Shown here piece by piece: positions 24,323 through 38,040 of a DNA stretch of 64,000 nucleotides. A program made the position numbers and the translations under genes. The notes under the pieces were generated by a model. The model ran no database searches. It was not told where the DNA came from and was given only the letters and a program-made list of their open reading frames with translations. The first letter of the stretch is position 1; the number at the start of each line of letters is the position of its first letter. Source of the DNA: Arbacia lixula (Eukaryota > Echinodermata > Echinoidea > Arbacioida > Arbaciidae); the NCBI GenBank assembly GCA_963669155.1, contig OZ022597.1:17545410-17609409 (forward strand). The letters run 5' to 3'.

Positions 24323-26112
24323 TATTTCACTCTTAGCGTGCCTGGTGTGTATGTTATCATTACCACTGTTGCCCACAGACCAGCGCTTAAATCTGACACG
24401 GGGAAGGTAAAAATAATGAAATGACCAGCAGGAGGTAGAGGGCCTGTCCAATCACTGATTGATTGATTGATAGAGATGAAGAAATGGACAGTTGGAAAAA
24501 GTTGATCACATAAGAAACGGCCCTGTCGCATCGATCAGCACGTACGTAGCTTATATTTCGCTTTATTATATCAATTTTATAGATTAGATTAAATTGCAGT
24601 GAAAACACTTGCAGAAAATTAGGAGCGTTCTTCCCACATCCGTTGTCCGTGCAAGAAACTGAATAAGAGGATTTTATTAAATTGCACATAGCTGGAATGG
24701 AAGCATGAATTATCGGATTCTTTTCAAATCCGCACGAAACGTCAAGTGGTTTCGATCACTGAGATACAGTACATATGCATGGCAGGTAGCGTATTAGATA
24801 GCCTATACAATTATTACTAAGTGGGAAAGTATTTTCAATTAAATATTTAGAGCGTGTCAATAAAACTTTCCGGATGGGGAAAATTCGGCCAAGTAATTCG
24901 AAATTTGGTAAACGTTCACGTCAAGGGCTCTTGAAGAATTGGCAATTGGTCGCCGCGCACGCAGATGTAGTCAGCTATGGTGAATCCGAGGCTCATGAGA
25001 TAATAACGTTTTAGATTGTCACGTCCGTGACTGTGATGTGGGAAGATTGTCACGCCCGTGACTGTGACGTGGCATCGTTTCGTTAACTCTGTGTAATTCA
25101 AACGTGCATTTATTCACAAGTAATACATACAAATCCCATAGCGTGCCATTTTAACTAGCACCCATAGGGTTAACACGAGGAGCCAGTTACAGTCATAGTA
25201 ATGCAAATCTCTTTAATATGTTCGCTCGGTTTGTAGAATAAATCGATTACAATCTGTCGACTCCGGCCGACACGCTGTTATATGGTAAAGCCGAAATTAG
25301 AGCATGACCGGCACGATTGCGCAATCACCGTTCGTTTTAATTACAGCATGCAGAGAGTTACCGCCTTTCTTGTCTTGCTTGTTGAATATATCGATTGCAA
25401 TCGTATGTTGACCTTTTAATAAGCCAATATCATGAATATGGAAATTAGTTGGGATTACGTAGTGTGACTTGTAATGACCGCGTAGAGAGTATTAATGAAA
25501 TATACTTTATATTTGTCTACATACGTTGTGATTGTGACGGCTAATTCATACATGAGTTCTCCCGCAGATTCACCAATGATGTTTAAAGGGTTACTAAATT
25601 AGAAAAATAAGTTCCCACTTATCGATGTAAAATTATCTATTAAAAACGAATTTCACATTCGTTTGCCGCAATAAAGTCTAATTTTGACGAAAATTTGAAG
25701 AAAAAAAAACGCACGTCTCTAGTGACGTCAGAGAAGTCAAAATGCCATAAATGCCAACGGCATAAATAAAATATTTTAATTACGCCGTTCAAACAATACG
25801 TTACCAATGGGAACCCCAAAGCTTGCCCGAGGCTTGTCCGAGTAGCAACAACTAATAGATTCAAAGTTCATTTCACCGATTGAATCTGAATGACAAGATA
25901 CAGGTGAATGCAATAACTCGTTATTACGCAGTTAGAGGGAAAGTTGTGAATACATTAAGAGAACGGTGTATAGACCATTATCACTATGTATGCAAAGTTT
26001 ACGTACGTCTTTCAAGCATTACGTTACTTATAGTAACCCCAAAAGCTTAATTATGCCAGGTTTCTCGAGTAACAATAGCTAACAATGCTTCAGAGTGCTT
26101 TCAACCCATTAA
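24323..26112. other. Intergenic with a short two-copy direct repeat
   Basis: A 31-bp unit beginning AGATTGTCACGTCCGTGACT at 25013 is repeated at 25044 with few changes. A dispersed block with GGCTTGTCCGAGTAGCAAC near 25830 is also found near 45752 and, inverted, near 30990. No gene is recognised. Confidence 0.5.
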
Positions 26113-26634
26113 AGACAGCTAGTCCCTTTTTCAGATCACCACAAAACCATCGAAACATTGGCAAAACATATAGAGAAGTGTTAGCAAGCTCTATATTCAC
26201 AATTTGAAACTGATACGTAGTGTAAAATTAAAATAATGCACGTAAACAACGTCTGATTAATAGTCTTTACCTCAGGCTCTTAGCAGTTTTTGTTGAAATA
26301 TCTGCTTTATTGATTAATCTGTTTATTAAATTAAAAAAACGCATTATGAAAAAAAATTGTTCTATGGAAGGAATCATCTCCAAAGTTTGGTAGTTACTCA
26401 TAAAATTAGGATTTCACACATGCATAATAACCACATAGATACTGTAACAAAGACTAATACTTTTTTCGTAGCACAAAAAAAGTCGGTTTGAAATTTAACG
26501 GCTGAAATTTTTCACATCTGCAGAAAGCTTCAACATGCTATATTCCTGGAAATGGTCTTGAATCACACTTTCTTCAATTTACGATCGTGATAGACGATTT
26601 CAAATTTTAAGCTTGCAAAAGGGACGGACTATCT
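26113..26634. mobile_element. MITE, TTAA family R (copy 1)
   Basis: 522 bp between TTAA at 26109-26112 and 26635-26638. The ends read AGACAGCTAGTCCCTTTTTC and the inverse of AGATAGTCCGTCCCTTTTGC. It is in the opposite orientation to, and alignable along most of, the copy at 35765. No coding capacity. Confidence 0.85.
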
Positions 26635-27731
26635 TTAATACCGAATCGCTAGATACAGGTGATTGTAATACATGTGCATCACACATCTCGAACCACAACT
26701 TCTTTTCTTCCAGAAGCATCATGAAGAATTTATAACACTGAGATGGCGGTTGCCAGTACATGTAGATTGACAGGTGTGATACACAATGTTCGTTATTGTG
26801 ATCTGAATTAATTATTGGATACACGCACATTTTGGGGGTCCAAATTTGTCCCAAAGTGAATATCTCATTACATATTCCAAGGAAAATTACAAAAATAATA
26901 TGTGATGAAATTTCACGAGACCTGATTCAAAACTATTTGACATCCTTTGACTTGATGATGTCTTAATATCAGCTAGATTTGAGATATAATGCATTTGTTA
27001 TTATTTTTTCAAAAGTTTAAAAAAAATTAGTACATGAGACGGCAGACACCATAACCTAAATTAAAGAATTACTGACAGCTAGAGCTTGCTTGCAGTCAAC
27101 ATGATGAAGTTTACCAGTACTCCAGTAAAAGGAAGGAAGAAATAAATATTTGTCACACAAACGTCTTCTTTAAAAGTTCATTTTACATCATACGTACATT
27201 TCGATAAAGCATGTGACCAGGGATACTGTGAAAGAAGAATATGAAGCGATCCTCTTTCTTTGAACCCATGCTTGGCACCGCCAAAAAGTTTTATGTTCTC
27301 AGCATGTGCTTTTCAGGTGTTTTAACCATTACCATGATTACGATCATGATTGTATAGCAGTGGTTTCTCAGAGAGAACTAAAGAAAGGTAGAGACTCATT
27401 TCGCTTGTCCAGTTCTGTTGGATGGCATCAATTTTTTTGGAGAAAAACATTTATCAGCGTATAAAAATAAACGGGTTTTTCAAGTGAAATATCTCAGCTA
27501 GACGCAAATGCACGCAAACTCTGTAAATGATAATACACTCCTTTAGATGTAATTTTCATGATAAAAGAATCCTACAATTTCGGGAAAATCCGGAAAGTGA
27601 AGAAATTAGTCAATTTTGTAAGTAAGAAAAATATCTTATATCTCCATCTATTCTATGTATTCATTATTCTATATATCTTTCGGAAAAAAACCGAGTACAG
27701 GATCTTAAGTGGTTCTGCCCTTAACTTTCTT
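26635..27731. other. Intergenic, no gene recognised
   Basis: AT-rich sequence without a recognised repeat family or coding signal. Confidence 0.4.
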
Positions 27732-27972
27732 GAAAACTTCAAAATAATGTGATAAGAAACACAGCGTCGAGAGAAACAATCATGACAATAGGAGCTTAAA
27801 GATATTTCTTTCCAAGTTGACATCAGCTAAATGTCAGAGCTGAGCATGGGATATGAAAACTTCAAAATAATGTGATAAGAAACACAGCTTCGAGAGAAAC
27901 AATCAAAGGAGCTTAAAGATATTTCTTTCCAAGTTGACATCAGCTAAATGTCAGAGCTGAGCATGGGATATG
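27732..27972. repeat. Recent two-copy tandem duplication, about 120-bp unit
   Basis: Unit 1 (27732-27854) and unit 2 (27855-27972) are nearly identical. They differ by a short deletion after AACAATCA and one or two substitutions, which implies a young duplication. Confidence 0.92.
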
Positions 27973-28212
27973 AAAGAACTGTCATGATTATGGAATGCCT
28001 TTGAAATGCATTAGCACGTTCTAAGTATCCAGACAGATGTTTGAATATATAATGTTTGAGTTGTTTTTCCTTCCTAACACCTCCTTGATGCGATTACGGA
28101 TGTATCCTTGATGGTATGACAATTCATTGTTGTCCACACATATCCATTTATGATCCCACTTGTCATGATACATGTCTCACGCATTTCATGCACAACTTCA
28201 CCTCTGTCTCCA

Positions 28213-28213
28213 T

Positions 28214-28269
<56 letters not shown>

Positions 28270-28555
28270 TCTCTCTCTCTCTCACTCTCTCTCTCACTCT
28301 CTCTCTCTCTCTCTCTGTATAATCCTCTTCTCCTCTCTCAGAATCCAACCCGTACCTCTCCTCTCTCTCTCTCTCTCACTCTCTCTCTCTCTCACTCTCT
28401 CTCTCTCTCTCTCTGTATAATCCTCTTCTCCTCTCTCAGAATCCAACCCGTACCTCTCCTCTCTCTCTCTCTCTCTCTCTCACTCTCTCTCTCTCTCACT
28501 CTCTCTCTCTCCCTCTGTATAATCCTCTTCTCCTCTCTTAGAATCCAACCCGTAC

Positions 28556-28603
<48 letters not shown>
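28213..28603. repeat. (CT)n array with an embedded higher-order unit, 3 copies
   Basis: (CT)n is interrupted three times, near 28317, 28413 and 28518, by the same block of about 45 bp: TATAATCCTCTTCTCC, then AGAATCCAACCCGTACCTCT. The array therefore expanded in units of about 100 bp as well as in CT steps. Confidence 0.9.
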
Positions 28604-28605
<2 letters not shown>

Positions 28606-29570
28606 GATTGTTTACATTTATAGCAAGCGCTTCGAGCCTTACGCCTTTATCTTTTAAGCAATTTTTAGTAGAAAAATACCATTCTTACCAGCTCAGTGCG
28701 GTCGGTGTACTAGTTATAATTGTTGAAATTGATCGCTAGCGCTTTGGGCCTCATGCGTGGAAAAGCGTGGTAAAATTAATAAGTGATATTAATAATTTAT
28801 GATGATAATAAAGGATATTTGACACAGTACATGTACTTCAATTAGCAAAGTCACCCCGTTGAATAGAGTACATGGTCACACCGTCCGTGGCGTACGTTCA
28901 CACACATCCTTCTCTCAATTGCTCTTTTACGAGTGCTTATTCCATCCAAGGACACTATCAAATGACAATATTTTCAAGTACATCATGCATGGTAGGCCTA
29001 CATGTATAGAGAAAGGACTAATCCATTTAGTGTCCGCTTTAAAGAATAAGGAAGGATACTGGAATTATTTTCCGGTATTAAAATACTGTACTATTATGAG
29101 ATTGGTATAAAAAAAAGGCAGCTGCTCTACTATTAAGCACAACACCCCCCCCCCCCCCCACACACACACACACACACTCACAAATACACTCATCCGCCCC
29201 CTATCCCCTAACCCGTTTCAGGAAGAAAAAAAAAACATCTGAATGGGATGATATCCAACCACTCCTCATTTTATCATTTACTGAACATTAAGAGCATCAG
29301 TGATGCTATGAATAAGTTATTTATTTTAGCAAATCAATCGGGCGTAATGGCGGGGATAGACCACTTAGGCAAAATGTAGGACTCATTTGCTGATTAACAT
29401 CAATTATGATTATACGACACGAAGGTTACTCGTTGGTTTAGCTTGATCATGCTTTGGAACTAAGGAAAATTAACCGTGCGTGTATACACGCAACAATTAT
29501 GCATTATGATAACGAGGATGAAAATAATCATGATAATGATAAGGGCAATGAAATGACAATGATACATTTA
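28604..29570. other. Intergenic, no gene recognised
   Basis: Contains a C-run followed by (CA)n at about 29145-29178. No coding signal. Confidence 0.4.
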
Positions 29571-29572
29571 CT

Positions 29573-29597
29573 GCTGCCGCTACTACTACTACTACTC

Positions 29598-29648
<51 letters not shown>

Positions 29649-29763
29649 TTACTACTACTTCTACTGCTACTACTACTATTACTACTACTACTATTACTAC
29701 TACTACTACCACTACTACTACTATTACTACTACTTCTACTGCTACTATTACTATTACGACTTC
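29573..29763. repeat. (TAC)n trinucleotide repeat
   Basis: About 190 bp of mostly ACT/TAC triplets. Poly-Leu and poly-Val frames are artefacts. Confidence 0.95.
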
Positions 29764-30096
29764 TACATGCACTATCAATGATGTTATTGATAATCATGAT
29801 AACAACAGGCCTAATAATATAATGAATTAATTATATCACTTCAATTAATGATAATAATACATTTGTCCACATATTGATTACAGTTAATAATTTGAATCAC
29901 CCACTATTGATGAAAATCAGTGATCTTTGTGACAGCATCAAATGTTTTATTTTGCGGCCAATGAAGTTAGTCTAAGTTTAGTACGCGGTCTAAGTTAAAC
30001 TACCGTTCATGTCAATACCTTAAAATGTAAGAAGGTACACGTTTTATTCCCCTTTTCACACCAACCCTGATAAAGGAACTATTTATATATGCTACA

Positions 30097-30440
30097 GTAA
30101 AGGACTATACTGTACTAGGAACACAAAAAAAGCCTTCAAACGGTAATCATGAGCAATATTCTTGCCAGTGGCCTTAAATTCATTTAGAAACTTGCTGAAA
30201 GTTATTTGCCCTTAAATGATCGAAGTGATTAACTCACAAATCCTCAAAATATTTGGGCCGAACAATTTCAGGATTTGTGATTTAATCAGTAATTACTCCA
30301 AATGTGGCTTATTTAAGGGCAAATAACTTTCAGCAAGTTTCTAAAATGGACAATACACGAATTTAAGACCATTGGCAAGAAGAAAGCTCATGATCACCCT
30401 TTAAAATGCGTTTTTCCCCAGTACAGCATATTCCCTTTAA
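30097..30440. mobile_element. Palindromic MITE, family K (copy 3)
   Basis: Left end AAAGGACTATACTGTACTAG, right end GTACAGCATATTCCCTTTAA. It is diverged from the other copies, with part of the left arm deleted. The AAACTTGCTGAAAGTTATTT block is retained in both orientations. Confidence 0.82.
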
Positions 30441-31640
30441 ACTAATATGCATTAACTGTGATGGTATGTTTTAAGTGCAATACACAATAATGATATCACC
30501 TTAGATTGGGCGAATCTTACCTATTAGTAACTATGGCAATACACCCTCTTTTAAAATGCGGCTCTTTATGACTAGCACTATTACACAATGTAGATCGTAG
30601 TATTCTTCTGCTTAATTAGCACGGTGGGTGTTTCGATCAATCCGCGATTAATATCGCCAGAAGCCACTGGTTGAATGAACGCGAGAGGGTGTGCTTCGGG
30701 TGCCCGGACCGTAAACAAATGATTAATGGAGTGCTTAAGTTAATTGGACGCAACTTGCTGTTTCACTGTACTGTATAGGCTGGAAGCCTGTAGCTCTCTG
30801 ACCAGACCTTTGCCCCGTATCTCAAAGATCGAGGAGCAATATCAACTTTTGCAATTAACATGATTAATGAGCCGTTTTTTTTCATGTATTCATAATATCT
30901 CACCTAACTGCCTCGTGAGTCAATTCACCTGTATCTAGTGATGCAGTTTCAATGAATAGAAACGCACTCTGAGTATATTTATGAATTGTTGCTACTCGGA
31001 CAAACCTCGGACAAGCTTTGGGGGTTACCATCAGTACTGTATACATGTAGTTTGATTGGTGTGAACAACATGTGTATACTTACGACAAATGGTCTATTGT
31101 AGTTGTTATTTATTGCAGCTAGTCGTATCACATAACCATGACTACTATCTATTGCAACGCCAAGCAATGCATGCTTTTGGAATCAATCATATAGTTACGA
31201 CAGATCCACATAAGCTATGATTAACTTCAATTGCATTTTTTATGGATGTTTATTCTTTTCTCTTAAATTGAATTCAATTCATACAATGCAGTTCACAAAA
31301 TAACAATTGTAAAAATAATTCGAACAAATTACTGAAACTCTTATACATGATACACATCATGTAATATTATTAAAAGACACGGTATCGTACCAGATGAAGT
31401 ATCACAATAAAACGACTCCCAAATATCTGAGAGAGTTACGATTAATATCGATAGTAGATCTTTGAAGTACGGATTTACGATCGATATTGATCATACGACT
31501 GATCTGTTTATCTGAGGGACATTAACATACCACCTTAGGATGTGGGAAAACTTTCATACATAAGAATGGCGAGGCGAATCTGTTTTTTGGTTAGAAAAAA
31601 AAATGTTGGAACGGCTGTCATTGCACTACTTTTGTTTTGT
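30441..31640. other. Intergenic, no gene recognised
   Basis: Contains an inverted copy of the dispersed GTTGCTACTCGGACAAACCT block near 30985. Nothing coding is supported. Confidence 0.4.
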
Positions 31641-31644
<4 letters not shown>

Positions 31645-31696
<52 letters not shown>

Positions 31697-31700
31697 TGTG
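31645..31700. repeat. (TG)n microsatellite
   Basis: About 25 TG units directly abutting a family S MITE. The microsatellite may have eroded that element's left TTAA. Confidence 0.95.
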
Positions 31701-31701
31701 T

Positions 31702-32179
31702 AGGATAGTTCACCATGGTTAAGAAAAGCAGGCACATTAAAGAAACATATTGATGAAAATCCGTCAAAGGATAATAACAAGTCATAATCTATTAATTTTT
31801 TATTTTGTGATGTCACGTGCAAAGTGCTCTCTCATATTGTGCTCATTTTTTTTTTTCTCGAAAATTTGCATTTACTCTGAAAGATGTTCACTTTTTTATC
31901 TGTGCATATGATACATCATTAGAAATACGTTTTCACACACACCTGAATATAAAAAAATCATTTCGTTGTCAAAAACAGAAAAACGAGCAATTCATGGAAT
32001 TATTCTGTACATGTACATAACACATGGGATAGCACATCCCACGTGACATCACAAAATTGACATTTCACAGATCATAACTTTCTTATCTTTAAAGGATTTA
32101 TCGTCAGATCTTCACTAATATATTTCTTTCATGTATCTCCTTTATTGAAAACAACTTATCTCCAGGGTGAGATATCCCT
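31702..32179. mobile_element. MITE, TTAA family S (copy 2)
   Basis: Begins AGGATAGTTCACCATGGTTA and ends GGGTGAGATATCCCT before TTAA at 32180. It shares GATGAAAATCCGTCAAAGGA and TGTGATGTCACGTGC with the other copies. Confidence 0.82.
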
Positions 32180-32927
32180 TTAAAGTCGTTGGGGCGTCCC
32201 TAGCTGACGCCTAAAGTGAAAACAAATATGGAACACTCGAATCAAAGAGAGCTCAGAACTTAAAACTCGGATCACGTTCAGATTTAAGCATTGTACTGGA
32301 TTATGTGGGCGCAACTGCAGTAACATTTCATTGATTAGTATTCTTGGAATAATCCTTTGAATGTATCAATTAGATTTCCCCTTGTGTGTCATTGCGTGTA
32401 ATTAGCTAATGCGCATATTGTACGGTACTTATTATTACATGGAAAACTCATTAAATGTTCAAAGGCTTGTCTTATTACCTGACTCCTAGACTCTATTTTA
32501 TTTTCCATTTGGATTAGAAATATCTTACAGCCTGAACGCAAGACTATAGTTAATTTGGTGCATTGTTTTCACTTTAAGCAGACGACACAGGTAGCCATCC
32601 GGTTTTCCGCGGTCAGACGAGAGAAACGAATCAGGATCAGTCTCGTTGTACATGCATTTCTCTTTAAAATTTGGCTCCAGCGTTAAATGAATGAATGCGC
32701 CTTAAGGTATACACGACCGCTTATGAGATCCGAGCTAGTATCATCAGAACCCCCATCAGCTTGTTGCTGACCAGCAGGTCCAGATTGACATCCATCCCAT
32801 CATGGGATCGTAGATTTACCTTATCAGTGCCAGGCATTATAATCTCCATTGACTTACTACACATCTTCATGCCAATGGTGAATGAGTAAATTGCCACCGC
32901 GTCACAATTGTCACAATTTCACTCTCA

Positions 32928-32934
<7 letters not shown>
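32180..32934. other. Intergenic, no gene recognised
   Basis: Unremarkable sequence. A frame at 32695-32889 has no domain. Confidence 0.4.
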
Positions 32935-32972
<38 letters not shown>

Positions 32973-33150
32973 TCTCTCTCTCTGTCTCTCTCTCTCTCCC
33001 TCTCTCTTATTCACGTACACACACATACACACAGACGCATACCTACACTCACACACACACACACACACATAAACAGACACATACAGACACACTAACAGAT
33101 GCGTACAGACGGATACACATATACACACAAATACACACACATACCCACAA
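32935..33150. repeat. (CT)n followed by (CA)n-rich sequence
   Basis: (CT)n to about 33009, then CACA-rich repeats with ACAGACAC and ATACACAC variants to 33150. Confidence 0.92.
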
Positions 33151-34169
33151 ACATTTCAATGTGCTCTGATAATGGCTGGCGACAATATGTGCCGCAACCC
33201 CCGCCCACCCCACCCCCTCCTTTTTTCCCTTTCCTCTCACCTCTTTATGCACATGGTGAACAAATGAGGTAAGAAAACCCCTTTTTTTTTCATAAACACT
33301 TATCCAACATCATGATTTTGGCGCAACCATTCAAGAACACGTACTCGATATTCCCTTCCATAACATGAAACTCGACGGGTTTTCCTTTTTTTTCCCCTAA
33401 TCCCAAACGCTCATATTTGTACGTATATGTCTACTTCTGGAGAAAGAAAATAACATAATCACTAGCATACTAGCTAATGGTTAAAAGAGCTCTCCTACGT
33501 TTGAGCCGGACGCTTTAGCTTCAAGGCATCAGCCCCATACTCGTCCATTGATTAAGAAAGGCGATGCTCGTCACGCTTGTGAAGACGACAAGTGTAATTA
33601 TTTGCGTGATCGTGATTAGGAAAATACGATCGATCTAGTGATTGGAGGGAAGGTTGGCGGTATCGTTTCTATTGTAGTCTGCATGCAACAGGAAATGACA
33701 ACTGCACACATTTACGGGAAAGTATAAATACCTAGTCTTGCTTCCACACTCTTGGGCATATCTAATCCAAGCAGAACAGTAGCCTCTAATACACACAATA
33801 CTAGTCACTTAATAATTATTCTCTTTAAGCAAAAGAAGATCAAAAATCGAGAAGTACATGTATTAGTCTTCTGCAGTCAGACTCTGTTTAGAATAAGATA
33901 AATAAAAAATGCTCAACAGCATGGAAACCAGGCGCAGTATTACCAGGTACGCGTTTTTTTTCCGGATGATATTCTAAGATTTGGATGAGGGAAAGGGATA
34001 CTGGGAGAGTGAGACACCCTCATACGAAAAATAAAGAAGTCAGGAAAAAGGAGAAAGGAAGTGAGAGGAGGAGAATGAGGGAGCTGAAAATGTAATGACA
34101 GTTTATTTCCATGTTAGAGAGTATCAGTCACGGGGGTCAGGAAGAGAAAGGGGGATGAGAGGAGGCGGG
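33151..34169. other. Intergenic, no gene recognised
   Basis: No repeat family or coding frame is recognised. Confidence 0.4.
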
Positions 34170-34230
34170 TGGAAGACATGAGAGAGAGGCAGAGAGAGAG
34201 AGGGAGAGAGACAGAGAGAGACAGACAGAC

Positions 34231-34280
<50 letters not shown>

Positions 34281-34285
34281 AGGAG
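34170..34285. repeat. (GA)n microsatellite
   Basis: GA-rich with ACAGACAG interruptions, ending in GAGGAGGAGG. A C-run followed by (CA)n lies further right at about 34465-34520. Confidence 0.93.
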
Positions 34286-34520
34286 GAGAGTGTAGTTGGT
34301 CTGAATCCTCGCCCTTCAGAACAAAACAAATTATTGAAGAGATTATCGATATTCATGAAGTGTTAAGTTCACTTCATTGAGGCCGATTGGCTTTTATTTT
34401 ATTATTTTTGTTTTAATACCAAGTCACAAAACAAACCCACTGTCAACCCAACCCCTATAGAACCCCCCCCCCCCCCTCCCACACACACACACGCACACAA
34501 ACGCGCGCACACACACGAGA

Positions 34521-35764
34521 CTTGGTACATACGTTTGTCTCTGTTCAAGTCACCGTAGTGGTTAAAATAGGCCTAAATCCACACACAAACAAACATCCTT
34601 AAAGTCAATTTTTTTAGCGTAAGTGGAGACTTAGTTACGGTTGCAGGCTTGCAGGCTTGCAGCAACGCGCCATACAGAAGTAGACCCCACACCCTAGAAC
34701 TAAAATCATTCCTCAAGACAATGTTACCATGGCAACACTCACAAACACTAATGAGGACTCGTCAAACACAGTATTTTGCATATTGTTTGTACATATATTG
34801 TTGATTTCACTCTCCACATATTTCACAAAATATCAATTCCTCCATTTGGTTATGGTATCATCTCTACAACCACCCACAGTCACGTGACGATCAATGAATC
34901 ACATGACAATGCTACTCTGTCAGTCACATGACTATGCCAATCCTGGAGAACCATGGTTAATGTGTCAATCAATTTTAATTATATGTACATGTATTCTCTG
35001 ATGCAACTGCTTCGGAATCTCTCGCACATCGTGGTCAGAAACTATGATTTAAAAAAAAACCTTTACAATGTCAACTCTGATATGTACAATGACGGAATTC
35101 AACATTATAAAACTGTGCAAACACTTACTTTATACACATGCTTAGAAAAGCTACACCTCTTAATAACGTACCTGAAAGTGCTTTGTGCAAATAAAGTGCA
35201 CTCAATATTCAAATCATCCTACCTGAAAAATAAACTGTACCTCTAACAGTACAGTTCCATGGCACATCCTCTTAACAATTTGCTCTGAGATCAAAGGTGA
35301 ATGATTGTTTTTTTAATACTGTACTCAGAACATGTGGTGACATCTCTTTTGGATAACCTTAATTGGGCATCAAAGTTGCAATTTTTCTAAAATCCATTAT
35401 AAAGATGGACAAGTAAACAAATTCATGCTCAAAGTGTGATTCTCATCCTGTCCCACCTTGTTAGGTCCCAGTTAAAATCAATACACCTGGCAACCATGTG
35501 TAATAAGTCCCAAATTGTTGCTCTACATAAATGCCTCTGCCACAAAACAAAGTACTGACCACATTGTAAAATCTGTTTTATCACTAACATTGTACAAGAA
35601 AAACAGAAAAACAAATGTTTATTTACATTAAATTTACATAGTGCTGTGACCAGGCTGCTTTGGATTTGGATGCTGCTCTATATATGTAATTAGACAATTT
35701 GCAGATTTTTTGTAAATGTTCTCATTAAAAAAACAAGAGACTGTTTATCCTTTGCCCACTTTAA
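34521..35764. other. Intergenic, no gene recognised
   Basis: A TGCAGGC triplication lies near 34640-34665. The frame at 34953-35246 has no recognisable domain. Confidence 0.4.
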
Positions 35765-36215
35765 AGATTGTCCGTCCCTTTTGCAAGCTTAAAATTTGAA
35801 ATCGTCTATCACGATCATAAATTGAAGAAAGTGTGATTCAAGACCATTTCTAAGAATATAGCATGTTGAAGCTTAGTCTTTGTTACAGTATCTATGTGGT
35901 TATTATGCATATGTGGAATCCTAATTTTCTGAATAATTAACAAACTTTGGAGATGATTCCTTCTATAGTACAATTTTTTCATAATGTGTTTCATAATTTA
36001 ATAAACAGATGAATCAATAAAGCAGATATTTCAACACAAACTACTAAGAGCCTGAGGTAAAGACTATTAATCAGACGTTGTTTACCTGCGTTATTTGAAT
36101 TTTACACTTACGCATCAGTTTCAAATTATGAATATACAGCTTGCTAACACTTCTCTACATGTTTTGTCAATGTTTCTATGGTTTTGTGGTGATCTGAAAA
36201 AGGGACGGGCCGTCT
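35765..36215. mobile_element. MITE, TTAA family R (copy 2)
   Basis: 451 bp between TTAA at 35761-35764 and 36216-36219. The ends are AGATTGTCCGTCCCTTTTGC and the inverse of AGACGGCCCGTCCCTTTTTC. It aligns, inverted, with the copy at 26113. Confidence 0.88.
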
Positions 36216-36630
36216 TTAACAATGCTTCATATTTATCTCAGTTTTTATTCTAGAAAGTTACTTTGATCCCATTAACACACCACACTGTATCCTCAGTGTA
36301 TAGACATTGTTCCATATTCATAATGGTGGTTTTACATACTGTAGCCGCTGTACTAATCATACGCTAGCTTCATGGGGTGCAAAAAAAAAACATCTGATGC
36401 TGTCACGAAATCACTAATTTTAATCACAGAATCACAACAGTGGGTGATTTTAATTATGCACTGTAATTATCATGTGGACAAACTCATTATACCATTGTAA
36501 TTCCAAGGGGAAAATCAGTCATATTGAATCAATGTTCCGTGTCCTTTTATTTGGCATCCCATAGAGTTATTTCACGCTTAGGACACTGTTTGCATCAAAC
36601 AAAATGAGCATAAATTTGTCTTCACTTTAA

Positions 36631-36959
36631 AGGTAGCCCGTCCCTTTTGCTGACCTAATTCTGAAAGTTCCCTGACTTTGTCATCATTTGAGAGAGAGTG
36701 GCTACATAACCTTTCCCTGGTATGGAAAAAGCGTAATTTTCGGTTTTGAGAAAATAATCTTTGGCAATTGATCAAGCTTTTTGTTCGTACCACGAAGATC
36801 GTCAAATCTCAGGGAAAACTAGTTAGATTTTCATTTATTCTACAGGAGTAACAGTGCCTCTAACCTTAAAATTTCACAGTTGGTATCCAAACAATACGTG
36901 CTAAATATGTGCACACTTTCATGAACTTTGCAGATGTTTGTAAAAGGGACGGGCCATCT
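36631..36959. mobile_element. MITE, TTAA family R-like (copy 3, different interior)
   Basis: 329 bp between TTAA at 36627-36630 and 36960-36963. The ends, AGGTAGCCCGTCCCTTTTGC and the inverse of AGATGGCCCGTCCCTTTTAC, match family R. The interior is unrelated, as expected for different deletion derivatives moved by one transposase. Confidence 0.85.
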
Positions 36960-36963
36960 TTAA

Positions 36964-37890
36964 ACCTCTGTTTAGAATACAGTCCTTGTTGTATAGACAT
37001 ACATGTACATGTAATTAGGCCTCTAACCCAGCCTGGGTGAGTGATAGCCACGTTAAAGTCACAAATTAGGATCAGAGATTAACTTCATAACAAGGTAGAT
37101 AGCAGTGTATTCCAATTATAAACGAGCATGGATATAACAAAAATTTTGTTTCTACAAGGCAATTCTCCTAGGGGGTGTTTATGTTATGCACAACTTTATG
37201 CATGAGTTCTTGGGTGGCAAATCAGATTATGAATGATGTGGATTCCACATCAGCTAAAATTGAAATCTGATCTTTGTAGATTAAAACGTACATTGTTTAC
37301 AAGCACATGAATACAAAGTTTATAGTATGTCAAATTTGATAAGAATTACACTATGTAAAAACAGGAACGGGTCCCCAGTTGTGCGTAAAGTTGTGTGGAA
37401 CTTACTCACATCTTGCCGAAACAGCGCCCGGGTCCGAATGTCAAACCAGCGCACATTTTGTCTAAGTGCCTATAACAAGACTTTATCATAACAAGGTAAT
37501 TGGCTTGGTCCCGAGCACCCTGTTATAACTCAACTGTAGTTGGAGGCAACAAATCAAAGCAGAATCGTTGCTCTAACTATCGCAGTCGCACACAGATATG
37601 TAAGACATGATCCCTGCTCTCCAGTTAACTCACACATTTCTACACAACTTAATGTCCATACCTGTATGTACACCTATTATACTATTTCAAAGACAACTCC
37701 AAGGTGTTTGCCAATGAGAAGTCTTTGTATTTACATATGGATCTAGACAGACAGGGAAATTGAAAGGAGACAACACAGAAATTTATATATTCCAAAATAT
37801 TCCTACGTAATAAAATATTTGTCACAAACGGCCATACTGATACATTTACAAGGAAACCTGCTTAAGCTATCACCTGTATAGAGAGACCAT
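36964..37890. other. Intergenic, no gene recognised
   Basis: No coding or repeat signal beyond short simple runs. Confidence 0.4.
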
Positions 37891-38040
37891 GGCCTGTTGC
37901 ATAAAATTTATAATTGATGGTAACTCTGCTGTTAATGGTACAGTATCTACCATGGTAACATTGCTTGACAGCCAATGAATTTCAAGGTTTTCTATGATAG
38001 CAAAGTTACCATCAATGGTAAGTTTTATGCAACAGGGGCC
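37891..38040. mobile_element. Hairpin MITE, family G (copy c)
   Basis: Ends GGCCTGTTGCATAAAATTTA and AAGTTTTATGCAACAGGGGCC. The interior matches the family. Confidence 0.88.

Noticed and set aside
29454-29822. Poly-Leu frame of 122 residues
   Set aside because: Translation of a TAC/ACT repeat.
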